Of a DNA stretch of 64,000 nucleotides, positions 43,692-53,785 are shown piece by piece. The stretch lies in contig JAFDYN010000011.1 in the NCBI GenBank assembly GCA_018267385.1, positions 62,001 to 126,000 of the forward strand, read 5' to 3'. A model generated the notes under the pieces. The model was not told the DNA's origin, made no database searches, and saw only the letters and a program-made list of their open reading frames with translations. A program made the position numbers and the translations under genes. Position 1 is the first letter of the stretch; the number at the start of each line of letters is the position of its first letter. Source of the stretch: Bacteroidota bacterium. GTDB lineage: Bacteria > Bacteroidota > Bacteroidia > Chitinophagales > LD1.

Positions 43692-46600
43692 ATGAAACAC
43701 CTCTTACTCCTATCCCTGCTATTTCTATCTTTATTCGTCAGCGCTCAGGCCCCCCCTCAGGGCATAAACTATCAGGCCATTGTGCGCAATGCATCCGGAT
43801 CTGTAGTGGCCAATACACATGTGGCGATCCGTTTTACTATCCATGATCAGACAGCTACAGGCACAGTGGTCTTTCAGGAGACGCATGCACAGACTACTAA
43901 TCAATTTGGCCTGTTCAACTCGGTGATCGGCACCGGTGGAGGCAACCTAAGTACTGTAGCCTGGGGCAGTGGCCCTAAGTTTCTGCAGGTAGAGGTAGAC
44001 GTGAATGGCGGTACCAACTATACCGATATGGGCACCAATCAGATGATGAGTGTGCCATACGCCCTATACGCCGGCAACGGTGGTGGTGGCGCTACAGGCG
44101 CTACCGGTCCACGTGGTGCTACTGGTGCTACCGGGGGCAATGGTGCCACGGGCGCTACTGGTCCCACCGGTGCAGGTGGTGGGGCTACAGGTCCGACCGG
44201 ACCCGCAGGTGCTACCGGCGCAGCTGGACCTCAGGGTGCAACTGGTGCCAATGGTAATGATGGCGCTACAGGTCCCACCGGCGCGAATGGCAATAACGGT
44301 GCTACAGGCCCTACGGGAGCCAATGGTAACGATGGTGCGACAGGTGCAACTGGTGCAAACGGAAACGATGGCGCTACCGGTCCCACCGGCGCGAATGGTA
44401 ATGATGGTGCAACCGGTCCTACGGGAGCCAATGGTAACGATGGCGCGACAGGTGCAACTGGTGCCAACGGAAATGATGGCGCAACAGGTCCTACCGGCGC
44501 GAATGGCAATGACGGTGCAACCGGTCCTACGGGAGCAAACGGTAACGATGGAGCTACTGGTCCCACTGGTGCGAATGGGAATGATGGTGTAACCGGTCCT
44601 ACAGGAGCAAATGGTAACGATGGCGCGACAGGAGCAACGGGCGCCAATGGAAATGACGGTGCAACAGGCCCCACCGGTCCTACTGGGGCAGGTGGCGGTG
44701 CTACAGGTCCTACCGGTCCTACTGGCGCTGGCGGCGGAGCTACTGGTCCAACGGGAGCAAATGGTAATGATGGTGCGACCGGCCCTACAGGTCCTACGGG
44801 TGCCGGTGGAGGTGCTACAGGTCCAACCGGCCCAAGTGGTAATGACGGAGTGACTGGTCCTACCGGTGCGAATGGAAATGATGGTGCTACGGGTCCATCA
44901 GGCGCTGACGGTGCTACCGGCGCAGCAGGTGTCACTGGTCCTACTGGTAGTAATGGCGCTACCGGTCCGAGTGGTGCAGATGGCGTTACCGGACCAACAG
45001 GTGTAAACGGAAACAATGGCGCAACAGGTCCGACTGGTGCTAGTGGTAATGATGGCGTCACCGGACCTACCGGTCCTACTGGCCCGAGTGGTAACGATGG
45101 AGTGACTGGTCCTACCGGTGCGAATGGAAATGACGGTGCTACTGGCCCTGCCGGTGCTACTGGTCCATCTGGCGCTGATGGTGCTACAGGTGCAGCAGGT
45201 GTCACTGGTCCTACTGGAAGTATTGGTACTACCGGCCCGAGTGGCGCAGATGGCGTAACCGGCCCAACAGGTGCAAATGGAAATAATGGCGCAACAGGTC
45301 CGACCGGCGCTAGTGGTAATGATGGTGCGACCGGACCTACGGGCCCTACGGGTGCCGGCGGAGGTGCTACGGGTCCTACAGGCCCAAGCGGCAATGATGG
45401 CGTGACTGGTCCTACCGGTGCGAATGGAAATGACGGTGCTACTGGCCCTGCCGGTGCTACTGGTCCATCTGGCGCTGATGGTGCTACAGGTGCAGCAGGT
45501 GTCACTGGTCCTACTGGAAGTATTGGTACTACCGGCCCGAGTGGTGCAGATGGCGTCACAGGTCCTACAGGCGCTGGTGCTACTGGTCCTACAGGCCCAA
45601 CAGGTACAGATGGTGCCACGGGTGCTCAAGGTCTTACCGGTCCTACAGGTGCTGGTGCCACAGGTCCTACCGGCCCAAGCGGTGCAGACGGAGCTACGGG
45701 CATAGCCGGACCTACAGGTCCTTCCGGTGCCGATGGCGCCACAGGCGTGGCAGGCCCGACCGGCGCAGATGGCGCTACTGGTCCTGTAGGCGCTACTGGC
45801 CCTTCTGGTGCTACTGGCCCTTCTGGTGCAACTGGTTCTACCGGACCTAGCGGTGCAGCCGGTGCAACAGGTGTAGCCGGCCCTACAGGTCCTTCGGGAG
45901 CGGATGGAACCACAGGTGTGGCAGGCCCGACCGGCGCAGCCGGCGCTACGGGTCCATCCGGCGCAGATGGTGTTACTGGTCCTCAGGGTGCTACAGGGCC
46001 TACGGGTGCTGGTGCTACAGGGCCTACCGGTCCTAGTGGTGCAGACGGTGCCACAGGTTTAGCTGGCCCTACAGGTCCTTCGGGGGCGGATGGAGCCACA
46101 GGAGCAGCAGGTCCTACGGGTGCTGCTGGTGCGCCTGGCCCATCAGGTGCAGATGGCGCTACTGGTCCTGCAGGAGCTACTGGCCCGAGTGGTGCAGCTG
46201 GTGCTACCGGTCCGACCGGCCCTCTGGGCACTGCCGGCGGCGACCTTAGCGGTACCTATCCTAACCCCACTGTTTCTGGTATACAAGGAACTCCGGTGAG
46301 CAATACAGCCCCAGCTAATGGCAGCATATTACAATACGATGGTACCAACTGGACTCCATCGGATCCTAATGGTCTCTACTGGAAGGTGACAGGCAATGGT
46401 ACGACCACTCCATCTTCTTCAGCTATAGGTACGGCTGCCACAGGCAATTTTATCGGAACAACTGATGCCAAAGATTTTGTTTTTGCTACTAATAATCTGG
46501 AACGCATGCGCCTCAGCTCTGATGGCAAGCTAGGCTTCCGTACTTTGACGCCTGGGGCAGGGCCCAATACAACTGCTGTACTCGATATATGGGACGAGGA

Positions 46601-49600
46601 CGGTCTGCACAGTGATGTGCAGCAGAGGGTAGCAGGAAATGGGAATAATTCGGCCTTCTACACATTCGCAAAATCCAGAGGTAGTCTGGCAGCCCCTCTG
46701 ACAGCTGTGTCCGGAGACCGTATGGGTCATATTGAAGGACAATTTTATAATGGAACAGCGTGGAACGTAGCTTCCTCTATTGATATAGCGATAGACTCTA
46801 TACCCAATAGCGATGCGCCAGGCAATCTTAGTTTCAATACTACTGCTGTAGGAGCCACTGGTCCTACTCAGAGAATGATCATCAAGAGCAATGGTTCTGT
46901 GGGTATAGGTGTGGGTACGCCTAACTCTCCTCTCACAGTCCGCACCTCACATGCATGGGCCAATGCGCGAATGACGTCACTTGCCAATGCGATCAGCGAT
47001 CAGAATTTTGAACTCGTGACGCAACGTGGTGCCCTCACCAACTCTCCTGGGGATATCATGACCTCCATTGGTCAGGCCTATGGAGGCGGTAGTATATCGG
47101 AGGGTATCAGCTTTATCCGCAATGTAGGAGCTACAGACGGAGCTATGATATTCAGTACCAACAGCGCAACTGAGCGTATGCGTATCCTGAGCAATGGTAC
47201 GGTAGGTATAGGTACTTCCACTCCTTCAGGTTTTGTACATCTCTCTACCAGCTCCGCCCTCACTCAGGTCAATCAATCCAGCTCTGCAGTGGGTACCTGG
47301 CTATCTATCAATAACAGTAGCACAGGTGGCCAATGGTTCCAATTGATCTCTACGGGTAGTAGTAACGGCGAAGGTGCCGGCAAATTTATGCTGACCAAAG
47401 GGGCCGCAGTAGGTACAGTAAGTGGCCGATTTATGGTCTGTGATTGGGCCTCTCTGATGACCGGTATGGCGGGGGTCACGGCACCGACTGCGAATCTGGA
47501 TATCTATGGTACTGCTGGCGGTACAAATTCGCTGCAGCTACGTAGTGGTAATGTCTCTAATGGAACCAACAGCAACCAGATTCTATTTGGCTATAATGGA
47601 ACGGATACTTATCGCCATGCTATCAAAACTCGTCATAATGCAAGTAATGCAGTAGGCAATTCTATCGACTTTTATCTCTGGAAACAAGGTACAGACCTTA
47701 CTACCGATATAGGTACAGATGCTGCTGTCACTATAGATGGTAACTACCGCGGCATGATAGGTGTGGGTACTACCGCTCCCAAGAGTGAAGTGCACATATC
47801 TGATGGTAGCTCTAGTCTCAAGTCGGTGACAGATGCTGGAGGCTATGGTGCTTCGCTGTTGATCACTGATAATTCAATTCCACGCATTTATTTTGAAAAT
47901 GCAGGCCAGGGTACTGATCAGAAAATGATGGGTATCACCTCTCTGGGTAGCACACTGAGTATCGGTGCGCTGAATGATGCTGCCAGCGCATGGACCAATC
48001 AATATATCCTGACAGCAGACCGCAGTGGCAATGTAGGTATAGGTACTGGTTCACCATCAGTCAAGTTTGATATAGAAGGAGGTACAACATCTCCTGCATT
48101 CAAGCTGGTAGATGGTACACAAGGTGCTAATAAGGTGCTGACCAGTGATGCCTCCGGCAATGCGAGCTGGGCTAGCCTGTCTGGCCTTAGTACCAATATC
48201 TATACTGCCGATGGCACACTCGGAGGCAACAGGACCGTGACCATGGGTAGCAACACCTTGACCTTTAATGGGTCTTCTACTTATGCTATTACCGGTTCAG
48301 GTTATGTGGGTATACACACTGCATCTCCTGTCAGTCTGCTGTCCAATACTGCCTTGAATATTATTGGCAGTGATTTTCAGGGCATCAACCCCAATAGCTT
48401 CACATGGGTACACAATGCCAGTGGATATACGGCGGCGATGTACAACAGCGCCACATCGTCCAGTGCCAACGGTCTGGCTGTGAAAGTAGCTGGTACCGCC
48501 AGCAGCAATAGACTGCTCGACCTCTCTACAGGCACCTCTCAGACTACTGCCGGTACTACCGTGATGGAGGTACAGGGAGATGGTAAAGTAGGTATCGGTA
48601 CCGGTAGCCCTTCGTATAGGATGCACGTATACACTCCTACCAATGGCGATGGTATCATGCTGGATGGGGCTAATAGCGTAGGATATGCTTTAGGTACGGC
48701 AGGTACAGTGAAAGCACAGATAGGCATTGCAGCGGGAGCGACAGCCTGGTCTACAGATGCTGCTGTCGGAGACCTGGTAATTAGGTCTCAAGCCAGCACG
48801 CAGAAAATACTCTTCAATACCAATGGCGGTACGGGAGGATCTACCATGGCCATCAATGGATCTTATGTGGGTATAGGTACCACTGCTCCTGTGGTACCAT
48901 TGGATATACAGAGCACTGTGAACTACAATATGGGTAGCTACGGCTATCTCAATAATAGCACATGGGGTACATCTAGCTGTAGCGCCTGCGCCACCAGTGT
49001 ACGCGCAGCGGGGCGTATCGTCTGCCCTGAGTTTAATGCTACATCAGATCGCCGTATCAAGGATATCCAGGATATCAGTAACGGAGCTGCCGATCTTGCT
49101 ACACTCAATCAGATAGAGGTTACAGATTTCAAGTATAAAGACCAGGTGGCCAGTGGATCAGAGCGCAAAAAAGGATTCATAGCTCAGCAGGTAGAAACTG
49201 CCTATCCGGAGGCAGTACACCAGATGACTAACTTTATACCGAATATATATGCGCTGGCTCAGACGGTAGCATACAGTGAGGTGCAGCAGACACTGACCAT
49301 CACTATGGATAAGGCTCATAAACTGGATGTAGGTGATAGGGTCAAACTGATCACAGACAAGACCGATAAGCTGGAAGCTATCGTCAGCGAGGTGCTGTCT
49401 GACAAATCATTCGTAGTGAAAGGAATGACAGAGTCTGCCAAGAGCGTTTTTGTATATGGCAAGGAGGTGGATGATTTCCGTGTAGTAGACTATGACCGTA
49501 TCTATACGCTCAACGTCTCTGCCACTCAGGAGCTCTGCCGCCGTATCGCCGCGCTGCAAAATGAAAACGATGCGCTGAAGAATAACGACTCAAAGCAGAA

Positions 49601-49673
49601 TGAAGCCATCAAGAGCATGAAGGCTCAGATCGATGCGATCAGTGAGAGGATGAATATCACTACTACCAAATAG
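43692..49673 (+). CDS. 1993-residue collagen-like fibre protein with C-terminal S74 chaperone/autoprotease domain
   Basis: Order of parts: signal peptide (1-19); a Bacteroidota N-terminal domain (20-128, [15 protein letters not shown]...VPYALYA); about 720 residues of Gly-X-Y repeats (131-847), dominated by [12 protein letters not shown] and GPS triplets; a linker [13 protein letters not shown]; tail-fibre-like repeats with VGIGT..P motifs (about 870-1760); and a Peptidase_S74 intramolecular chaperone from S1785-D1786 (TSDRRIKD) with a C-terminal coiled coil. In phage tail spikes this domain drives trimer folding and then cuts itself off at that Ser-Asp. The gene should encode a trimeric surface fibre, perhaps maturing by release of 208 residues. 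It lacks a T9SS domain. A consensus promoter and a strong terminator make it monocistronic. Confidence 0.9.
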   Translation: MKHLLLLSLLFLSLFVSAQAPPQGINYQAIVRNASGSVVANTHVAIRFTIHDQTATGTVVFQETHAQTTNQFGLFNSVIGTGGGNLSTVAWGSGPKFLQVEVDVNGGTNYTDMGTNQMMSVPYALYAGNGGGGATGATGPRGATGATGGNGATGATGPTGAGGGATGPTGPAGATGAAGPQGATGANGNDGATGPTGANGNNGATGPTGANGNDGATGATGANGNDGATGPTGANGNDGATGPTGANGNDGATGATGANGNDGATGPTGANGNDGATGPTGANGNDGATGPTGANGNDGVTGPTGANGNDGATGATGANGNDGATGPTGPTGAGGGATGPTGPTGAGGGATGPTGANGNDGATGPTGPTGAGGGATGPTGPSGNDGVTGPTGANGNDGATGPSGADGATGAAGVTGPTGSNGATGPSGADGVTGPTGVNGNNGATGPTGASGNDGVTGPTGPTGPSGNDGVTGPTGANGNDGATGPAGATGPSGADGATGAAGVTGPTGSIGTTGPSGADGVTGPTGANGNNGATGPTGASGNDGATGPTGPTGAGGGATGPTGPSGNDGVTGPTGANGNDGATGPAGATGPSGADGATGAAGVTGPTGSIGTTGPSGADGVTGPTGAGATGPTGPTGTDGATGAQGLTGPTGAGATGPTGPSGADGATGIAGPTGPSGADGATGVAGPTGADGATGPVGATGPSGATGPSGATGSTGPSGAAGATGVAGPTGPSGADGTTGVAGPTGAAGATGPSGADGVTGPQGATGPTGAGATGPTGPSGADGATGLAGPTGPSGADGATGAAGPTGAAGAPGPSGADGATGPAGATGPSGAAGATGPTGPLGTAGGDLSGTYPNPTVSGIQGTPVSNTAPANGSILQYDGTNWTPSDPNGLYWKVTGNGTTTPSSSAIGTAATGNFIGTTDAKDFVFATNNLERMRLSSDGKLGFRTLTPGAGPNTTAVLDIWDEDGLHSDVQQRVAGNGNNSAFYTFAKSRGSLAAPLTAVSGDRMGHIEGQFYNGTAWNVASSIDIAIDSIPNSDAPGNLSFNTTAVGATGPTQRMIIKSNGSVGIGVGTPNSPLTVRTSHAWANARMTSLANAISDQNFELVTQRGALTNSPGDIMTSIGQAYGGGSISEGISFIRNVGATDGAMIFSTNSATERMRILSNGTVGIGTSTPSGFVHLSTSSALTQVNQSSSAVGTWLSINNSSTGGQWFQLISTGSSNGEGAGKFMLTKGAAVGTVSGRFMVCDWASLMTGMAGVTAPTANLDIYGTAGGTNSLQLRSGNVSNGTNSNQILFGYNGTDTYRHAIKTRHNASNAVGNSIDFYLWKQGTDLTTDIGTDAAVTIDGNYRGMIGVGTTAPKSEVHISDGSSSLKSVTDAGGYGASLLITDNSIPRIYFENAGQGTDQKMMGITSLGSTLSIGALNDAASAWTNQYILTADRSGNVGIGTGSPSVKFDIEGGTTSPAFKLVDGTQGANKVLTSDASGNASWASLSGLSTNIYTADGTLGGNRTVTMGSNTLTFNGSSTYAITGSGYVGIHTASPVSLLSNTALNIIGSDFQGINPNSFTWVHNASGYTAAMYNSATSSSANGLAVKVAGTASSNRLLDLSTGTSQTTAGTTVMEVQGDGKVGIGTGSPSYRMHVYTPTNGDGIMLDGANSVGYALGTAGTVKAQIGIAAGATAWSTDAAVGDLVIRSQASTQKILFNTNGGTGGSTMAINGSYVGIGTTAPVVPLDIQSTVNYNMGSYGYLNNSTWGTSSCSACATSVRAAGRIVCPEFNATSDRRIKDIQDISNGAADLATLNQIEVTDFKYKDQVASGSERKKGFIAQQVETAYPEAVHQMTNFIPNIYALAQTVAYSEVQQTLTITMDKAHKLDVGDRVKLITDKTDKLEAIVSEVLSDKSFVVKGMTESAKSVFVYGKEVDDFRVVDYDRIYTLNVSATQELCRRIAALQNENDALKNNDSKQNEAIKSMKAQIDAISERMNITTTK
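44083..46233. repeat. collagen-like Gly-X-Y coding repeat
   Basis: About 2.15 kb of 9- and 36-bp-based repeats (frequent unit [12 protein letters not shown]) encode the collagen-like tract. A 143-bp segment at 45102-45244 recurs exactly at 45402-45544, 300 bp later, a sign of recent duplication. The tract has almost no Lys or Arg (one GPRG near its start). The long antisense frames through it are by-products of its codon pattern. Confidence 0.92.
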
Positions 49674-49698
49674 TCGGTGCATCTAGAAGGATAACGAG

Positions 49699-49730
49699 CG
49701 GCTCTGCAAAAGATGCGGAGCCGTTTTTTT
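49699..49730 (+). terminator. terminator of the giant fibre gene
   Basis: A 9-bp stem (49699-49707 with 49715-49723, one G-T pair, loop of 7) followed by seven T, 25 bp after the stop. Confidence 0.93.
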
Positions 49731-49760
49731 ACCTGCCGGTGAATGCTGAAAGCTAATGCC

Positions 49761-50882
49761 TCAGCCCCGGAATACCGATGCTGGTTCTACCCTTGTGATA
49801 CGATTGATAGCCGCGATAGCACCAGTCACGGAGATAAGTATCGTGACCACTGCAAATGACAGATACATGACTGGGCTATAGCTAAACATCACCCCGGCAT
49901 TAGCGATCCCCAGGCGGAAACTCTCCATAAGTAGTATTCCTATCAAGTAGCCGCTGGTGGCAAAGATCATCGCCTGCATGAGAATCAGGTTTCTGACGTA
50001 GCGGTTAGTAGCGCCTATGGCCTTGAGGGTGGCATAGTCCCTGATGCGGTCATTGGCGGCCGAGTAGAGTGTGAGGGCTATGATGACGGCTCCCGCCAGT
50101 ACGGCAAAAATGATAAGCGTACCCACTGAGGTAGCTATACCGCTGGAGGCGAGTACCGTATTGACTGTGGCACGGCTGAAGTCCCTGCGTGTCCAGGCCT
50201 GGACCCCATATATGTGAGTAGAAATGGACCGTGCCAGCGCTGCCGGATCTGTGCCTGGGGCTGCTTTTATCAATATCGCACTGAGCTTATCCTGCGGAAA
50301 ACTGCCCAGATAGCGCGCGCGCTCTACAGTAGTGAAAACGTACGATGCTCCAAATCCGCGTGCTCCTCTGGTCTGAAAGGCTACATAGACCCTTTTGCCA
50401 TTGATCTCAAAGGTGCTGCCAGGACTGATGTTGCCCAGTAGCTTGCGGTCATAGTACTCTGTGGTCACTGCATTATCGTTGATCAGCTGCTGCACTGTCT
50501 GAGGTGATACGCCCCATGGTCCGCCTGTGAAGCCCGGTGCCTGTGAGCCTACGAGCGAGACACCTCCTGATGATCCATCCTGAAATTTGGCTGCGCCTCC
50601 CGCTATCACGAGTGGATATGCCTGTGCCACACCTTTGATAGCTGCTACTTCGCGCAGGTAGCGGCTGTCTATCTGGCCCAGGGCGTTTACATTGGTGCTA
50701 CGGTTATCTATTACCCATATATCGGTATCTATATGATCCACCAGGTTTGACATCATATTGGTCAGAAAAATAAAAATGCCGACCTGCTGACCTATGAGAA
50801 ATATGGATATAATGACGCCAAAAAGTGCACCGGTGCTTTTAGCTTTGTCGTATACTATGAATCTGATCGCTGTCCTGAGCAT
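49761..50882 (-). CDS. ABC transporter permease, DevC/FtsX-like
   Basis: A 373-residue permease of the FtsX/MacB superfamily: an N-terminal helix (about 16-40), a large extracytoplasmic domain (about 50-240) and three C-terminal helices (about 250-360). The short polar loop DTDIWVIDN after the first helix and the overall length recall DevC of cyanobacteria. It is the last gene of a three-gene exporter operon. The substrate is unknown; lipid, glycolipid or peptide export are family precedents. Confidence 0.85.
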   Translation of the reverse strand: MLRTAIRFIVYDKAKSTGALFGVIISIFLIGQQVGIFIFLTNMMSNLVDHIDTDIWVIDNRSTNVNALGQIDSRYLREVAAIKGVAQAYPLVIAGGAAKFQDGSSGGVSLVGSQAPGFTGGPWGVSPQTVQQLINDNAVTTEYYDRKLLGNISPGSTFEINGKRVYVAFQTRGARGFGASYVFTTVERARYLGSFPQDKLSAILIKAAPGTDPAALARSISTHIYGVQAWTRRDFSRATVNTVLASSGIATSVGTLIIFAVLAGAVIIALTLYSAANDRIRDYATLKAIGATNRYVRNLILMQAMIFATSGYLIGILLMESFRLGIANAGVMFSYSPVMYLSFAVVTILISVTGAIAAINRITRVEPASVFRG

Positions 50883-50889
50883 GCTACTG

Positions 50890-51822
50890 TCAAATTGAGA
50901 TCACCACCTCCACCCGGGAGTTAAATAGCAGTATCGCGTCGCCCCTTACTTGCAGCCTCACCTCGCGTACGCGGCGGTCTTCCATATTGGAGCTATCATC
51001 ACTGAAAAGCGATTTCTTTTTGATATAGGGGCTGAGGAAGATCACTTCAGCTTCTGCCAGTCGCTCGCTCATACCCTGGTTTCGGATATACGCCTTTTGG
51101 CCCAATTTTACTTTGTCAAAATATAGCTCATCTACCTCGCATAGTACTGTGAGAGGAGAGGCCGGCGCGAAATCAAACAAAGGCCTGTCTGGGCTGACAG
51201 CAGCGCCCTCTGTGAGATCCATATTGAGCACTACTCCATCTGCTGGAGCGAGTACTGTTTTTTGCGCGATCTGCGCCTTTACCACATTGATGTCCGCCTG
51301 GCTTTGCTCCGTCGTTTTTTGCGCAGAGACCAGCATGGAATTGTAGCGGTCTATATCGGTCAGAGACTGGTCTAGGTCAGCCTGCGCATTGTCCAGATTC
51401 TGCTTGGTCTCGGCATCGCGCGCATATATGTTTTTGATGCGCTGCAGCCTGGTCCGGAGGTTGTCAGATTTTATGCGGGCAGACTTCAGTTGGGCTGTTA
51501 CATTATCTATCTCAGCGCTTTGGGTGGCATACCTGGCCTGTGCCTGCTGCAGTAGTGCATTTTCATAGTCATGAGCGATCTCTATCAGCGTCTGTCCTTT
51601 GCGCACAGAGTCGCCTGCTGCTATGTATATCTTTCTGATGATGCCACCTGTCTGGCAGCCTATAGAGGTGATCCTGGCCAGGGGTTCCACCCTGCCCAGA
51701 GCCACGATCTGTATAGGTGCTATAGCTGCTGTGTGGGCCTGCTCTGTATTATCCTCCTTGCCTTTGCATCCGGTCAGCGCCACCAGCAGGAGTATAAAAA
51801 TATAATAGCGATGGATGGTCAT
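50890..51822 (-). CDS. HlyD-type membrane fusion lipoprotein (DevB-like)
   Basis: A 310-residue periplasmic adaptor with a lipobox (LTGC, C19), a lipoyl/beta-barrel region split by a long alpha-helical hairpin (about 85-180, rich in Gln, Asp and Lys) and a C-terminal beta-barrel domain. It would link the inner-membrane permease to an outer membrane channel, which is not encoded nearby. Its ATG overlaps the stop of the ATPase gene by 4 bp and the permease starts 7 bp after its stop, so translation is coupled. Confidence 0.88.
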   Translation of the reverse strand: MTIHRYYIFILLLVALTGCKGKEDNTEQAHTAAIAPIQIVALGRVEPLARITSIGCQTGGIIRKIYIAAGDSVRKGQTLIEIAHDYENALLQQAQARYATQSAEIDNVTAQLKSARIKSDNLRTRLQRIKNIYARDAETKQNLDNAQADLDQSLTDIDRYNSMLVSAQKTTEQSQADINVVKAQIAQKTVLAPADGVVLNMDLTEGAAVSPDRPLFDFAPASPLTVLCEVDELYFDKVKLGQKAYIRNQGMSERLAEAEVIFLSPYIKKKSLFSDDSSNMEDRRVREVRLQVRGDAILLFNSRVEVVISI

Positions 51823-52529
51823 ATTTTTGATTCGAGATTTGTGATGTATTGATTGACAGTATGCTCAGAGGCCGTCCCATTGGTCACCTCTATGATGCGA
51901 TCTGCGAACTGAATGAGACGCTGATCGTGCGTGACCACTATAACGGCCTTGCCTGATGCAGCCAGGTCTTTGAGTTTATTCATCACTATAGCGGTAGAGG
52001 CCACATCGAGTGAGGCGGTGGGCTCATCGCAGAGTATCATTGGTGGATCGCTCACCAGCGCCCGGGCTATAGCCACGCGCTGTTGCTCGCCGCCAGATAG
52101 CATTTTGGGCAGTGACTTAAGGCGGTGAGACATACCTAGCCTATCCAGTGCAGTACGTGCAGACGCATTTGCCTCTGCCCTCTTTTTGCCAAGCAGGACC
52201 AGCGGCAGCGCTACATTGTCTTCTACACTGAGAGGGGCTATGAGATTAAAGGATTGAAAGACAAAACCCACATTATTCAGCCTGAGACGTGCCATGGCGG
52301 TATCACTCAGCGCATCCGTATAGGTGCCATTCAGCCATACCTTGCCGTGGGTAGGATATATTACACAGCCCAGCAGCGAGAGCAGAGTGGTCTTGCCTGA
52401 TCCCGATGGTCCTATGATCAGCACCAGTTCGCCGCCTGATATGGTGAGATCTGTCGGACTGAGCGCAGTGATGTCAGAGTCACCGCTCCGGTACACCTTA
52501 GTGGCACCCTCCAGCCGTGCTATCTCCAT
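51819..52529 (-). CDS. ABC transporter ATP-binding protein (DevA/MacB-like)
   Basis: A 236-residue ATPase of the LolD/MacB/DevA class: Walker A GPSGSGKTT (40-48), Q-loop VFQSFNL (90-96), signature LSGGEQQ (144-150), Walker B ILCDEP (165-170) and switch His in VTHD. It is the first gene of the operon with the fusion protein and permease genes. A TATTTTTG box lies 25 bp upstream. Confidence 0.93.
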   Translation of the reverse strand: MEIARLEGATKVYRSGDSDITALSPTDLTISGGELVLIIGPSGSGKTTLLSLLGCVIYPTHGKVWLNGTYTDALSDTAMARLRLNNVGFVFQSFNLIAPLSVEDNVALPLVLLGKKRAEANASARTALDRLGMSHRLKSLPKMLSGGEQQRVAIARALVSDPPMILCDEPTASLDVASTAIVMNKLKDLAASGKAVIVVTHDQRLIQFADRIIEVTNGTASEHTVNQYITNLESKI

Positions 52530-52554
52530 GATCTTGTGTTTTTTATAATAATAG

Positions 52555-52562
52555 CAAAAATA
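52555..52562 (-). promoter_or_regulatory. -7 box of the ABC exporter operon
   Basis: Minus-strand TATTTTTG fits TAnnTTTG exactly, 25 bp before the ATG at 52529. No TTTG was found at the usual -33 distance. Confidence 0.5.
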
Positions 52563-52708
52563 TAAGGCCCTGAGAAATGAGCAGGCTCAGGTCAGGTCAT
52601 GAGAAATTATCTGATAAAAATTAATAATAGCTTTAGGCATCTTTCATCAGTCCCGTATTGTTTTGCGCCATGACGGGAATATCCTTTCTTTTGAAGAAAA
52701 TAAAATAG

Positions 52709-53335
52709 ATGGCAGCTATCGCTCACCATGTCACGGTATCAAAAACCGCACGCTATTATACACTTGGCACCCTGACTGAGAGAACCCGGGAAATATGGAT
52801 CGTTATTCACGGCTGGGCACAGCTCGCAGAGCAGTTCATAGGAGATTTCGCTGCGCTGGACAATGGAGAGCGTTTCATTATAGCTCCGGAAGCTTTGAAC
52901 CGGTTTTACCTCCGGGCAGGTAAACCCGAGGTAGGAGCTACCTGGATGACACGTGAGGACCGCGAAGCAGAGATGAGGGACTATGTCAATTATCTCAACG
53001 TATTGTATGATTCTCTGAATCTATCACGGCATACTGCGAAAATTGTGGTCCTGGGTTTCTCTCAGGGAGTGGCTACGCTATCGCGATGGGTGTATCTCAA
53101 CCAGAGGCGGATGGATGCCGTGATCTTCTATGCCGGAGAGATAGCCAATGAACTGCAGAATGCGGAAAGCATTGCAGCCTTTACCCAAAAGGAGAAATAC
53201 TTCATCTGTGGCACAGAGGATCCATTTATCAATGAGCTAAATCTACCCAAAGTTACCTCCTTGCTGAAGGGTTTTACGGTCGTCATGTTTGAGGGGCGGC
53301 ATGAGCTGAAGGCAGACGCATTGATTAATATCTGA
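52709..53335 (+). CDS. serine esterase/phospholipase-carboxylesterase-type hydrolase
   Basis: A 208-residue cytoplasmic alpha/beta hydrolase: IHGWAQ (33-38) as oxyanion region, S118 in GFSQG, D171 in GTEDPF and H198 in GRHEL. It resembles the short carboxylesterase/YpfH-like group; the substrate is not readable. It is followed 30 bp later by a small membrane protein gene in the same direction. Confidence 0.85.
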   Translation: MAAIAHHVTVSKTARYYTLGTLTERTREIWIVIHGWAQLAEQFIGDFAALDNGERFIIAPEALNRFYLRAGKPEVGATWMTREDREAEMRDYVNYLNVLYDSLNLSRHTAKIVVLGFSQGVATLSRWVYLNQRRMDAVIFYAGEIANELQNAESIAAFTQKEKYFICGTEDPFINELNLPKVTSLLKGFTVVMFEGRHELKADALINI

Positions 53336-53365
53336 ATGACTGTATCTTTAGTCAAAATCTGACGC

Positions 53366-53785
53366 ATGAATATCCTGAAACGCATCGTGGCTATCGCCAC
53401 CGGTATAGCGGTGGGTCTCGGCTTTGTGATGGTAGGCGACTATCTATCTACGCTGGTGCATCCCTGGCCTCATGACCTCGACTATCATAATCGGGAGGTA
53501 ATCATCAATTATATGAATCAGCTGCCGCTTTTGGCTTTTCTGGCCATGATCGGTGGCTATGCTGCCGGGGCCTTTTTGGGCGGCATAGTAGCTACGCTGC
53601 TATCCGGCAGGCAGGCTGTCCGTCCGGCCATGATCGTGGGCATAGTACTGACTATGGGCAATATTTTTAATCAGATGCAGATACCTCACCCATTGTGGTT
53701 TGCTGTAGTGGCTATAGGCATGAGCATACCTTTGGCCTGGTCAGGCTGGCGGGTAGTAAGGACGGAGGAAGCGCCCGTCGCATGA
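53366..53785 (+). CDS. small four-helix membrane protein
   Basis: A 139-residue inner-membrane protein with helices at about 6-26, 53-75, 86-103 and 110-127 and a short loop containing HPWPHDLDYHNRE between the first two. No family is recognised. It lies 30 bp after the esterase gene and is probably cotranscribed. Its 3' end overlaps that of the convergent GNAT gene by 74 bp, which is unusually long for this otherwise cleanly packed region. Confidence 0.72.
   Translation: MNILKRIVAIATGIAVGLGFVMVGDYLSTLVHPWPHDLDYHNREVIINYMNQLPLLAFLAMIGGYAAGAFLGGIVATLLSGRQAVRPAMIVGIVLTMGNIFNQMQIPHPLWFAVVAIGMSIPLAWSGWRVVRTEEAPVA

Noticed and set aside
44231-45619. 462-residue antisense open frame rich in Pro, Val and Ala
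   Set aside because: It is the mirror of the collagen codon pattern (GGT, GCT, ACC, CCT give no antisense stops); it has no start context, and the sense gene is clearly real.
44083-46233. CRISPR-like appearance of the short repeated units
   Set aside because: The units are coding Gly-X-Y triplets without spacers of unrelated sequence, and no cas genes are near.
49691-49730. Bidirectional terminator for the ABC exporter operon
   Set aside because: The minus-strand side lacks a T-tract, so it serves only the fibre gene.
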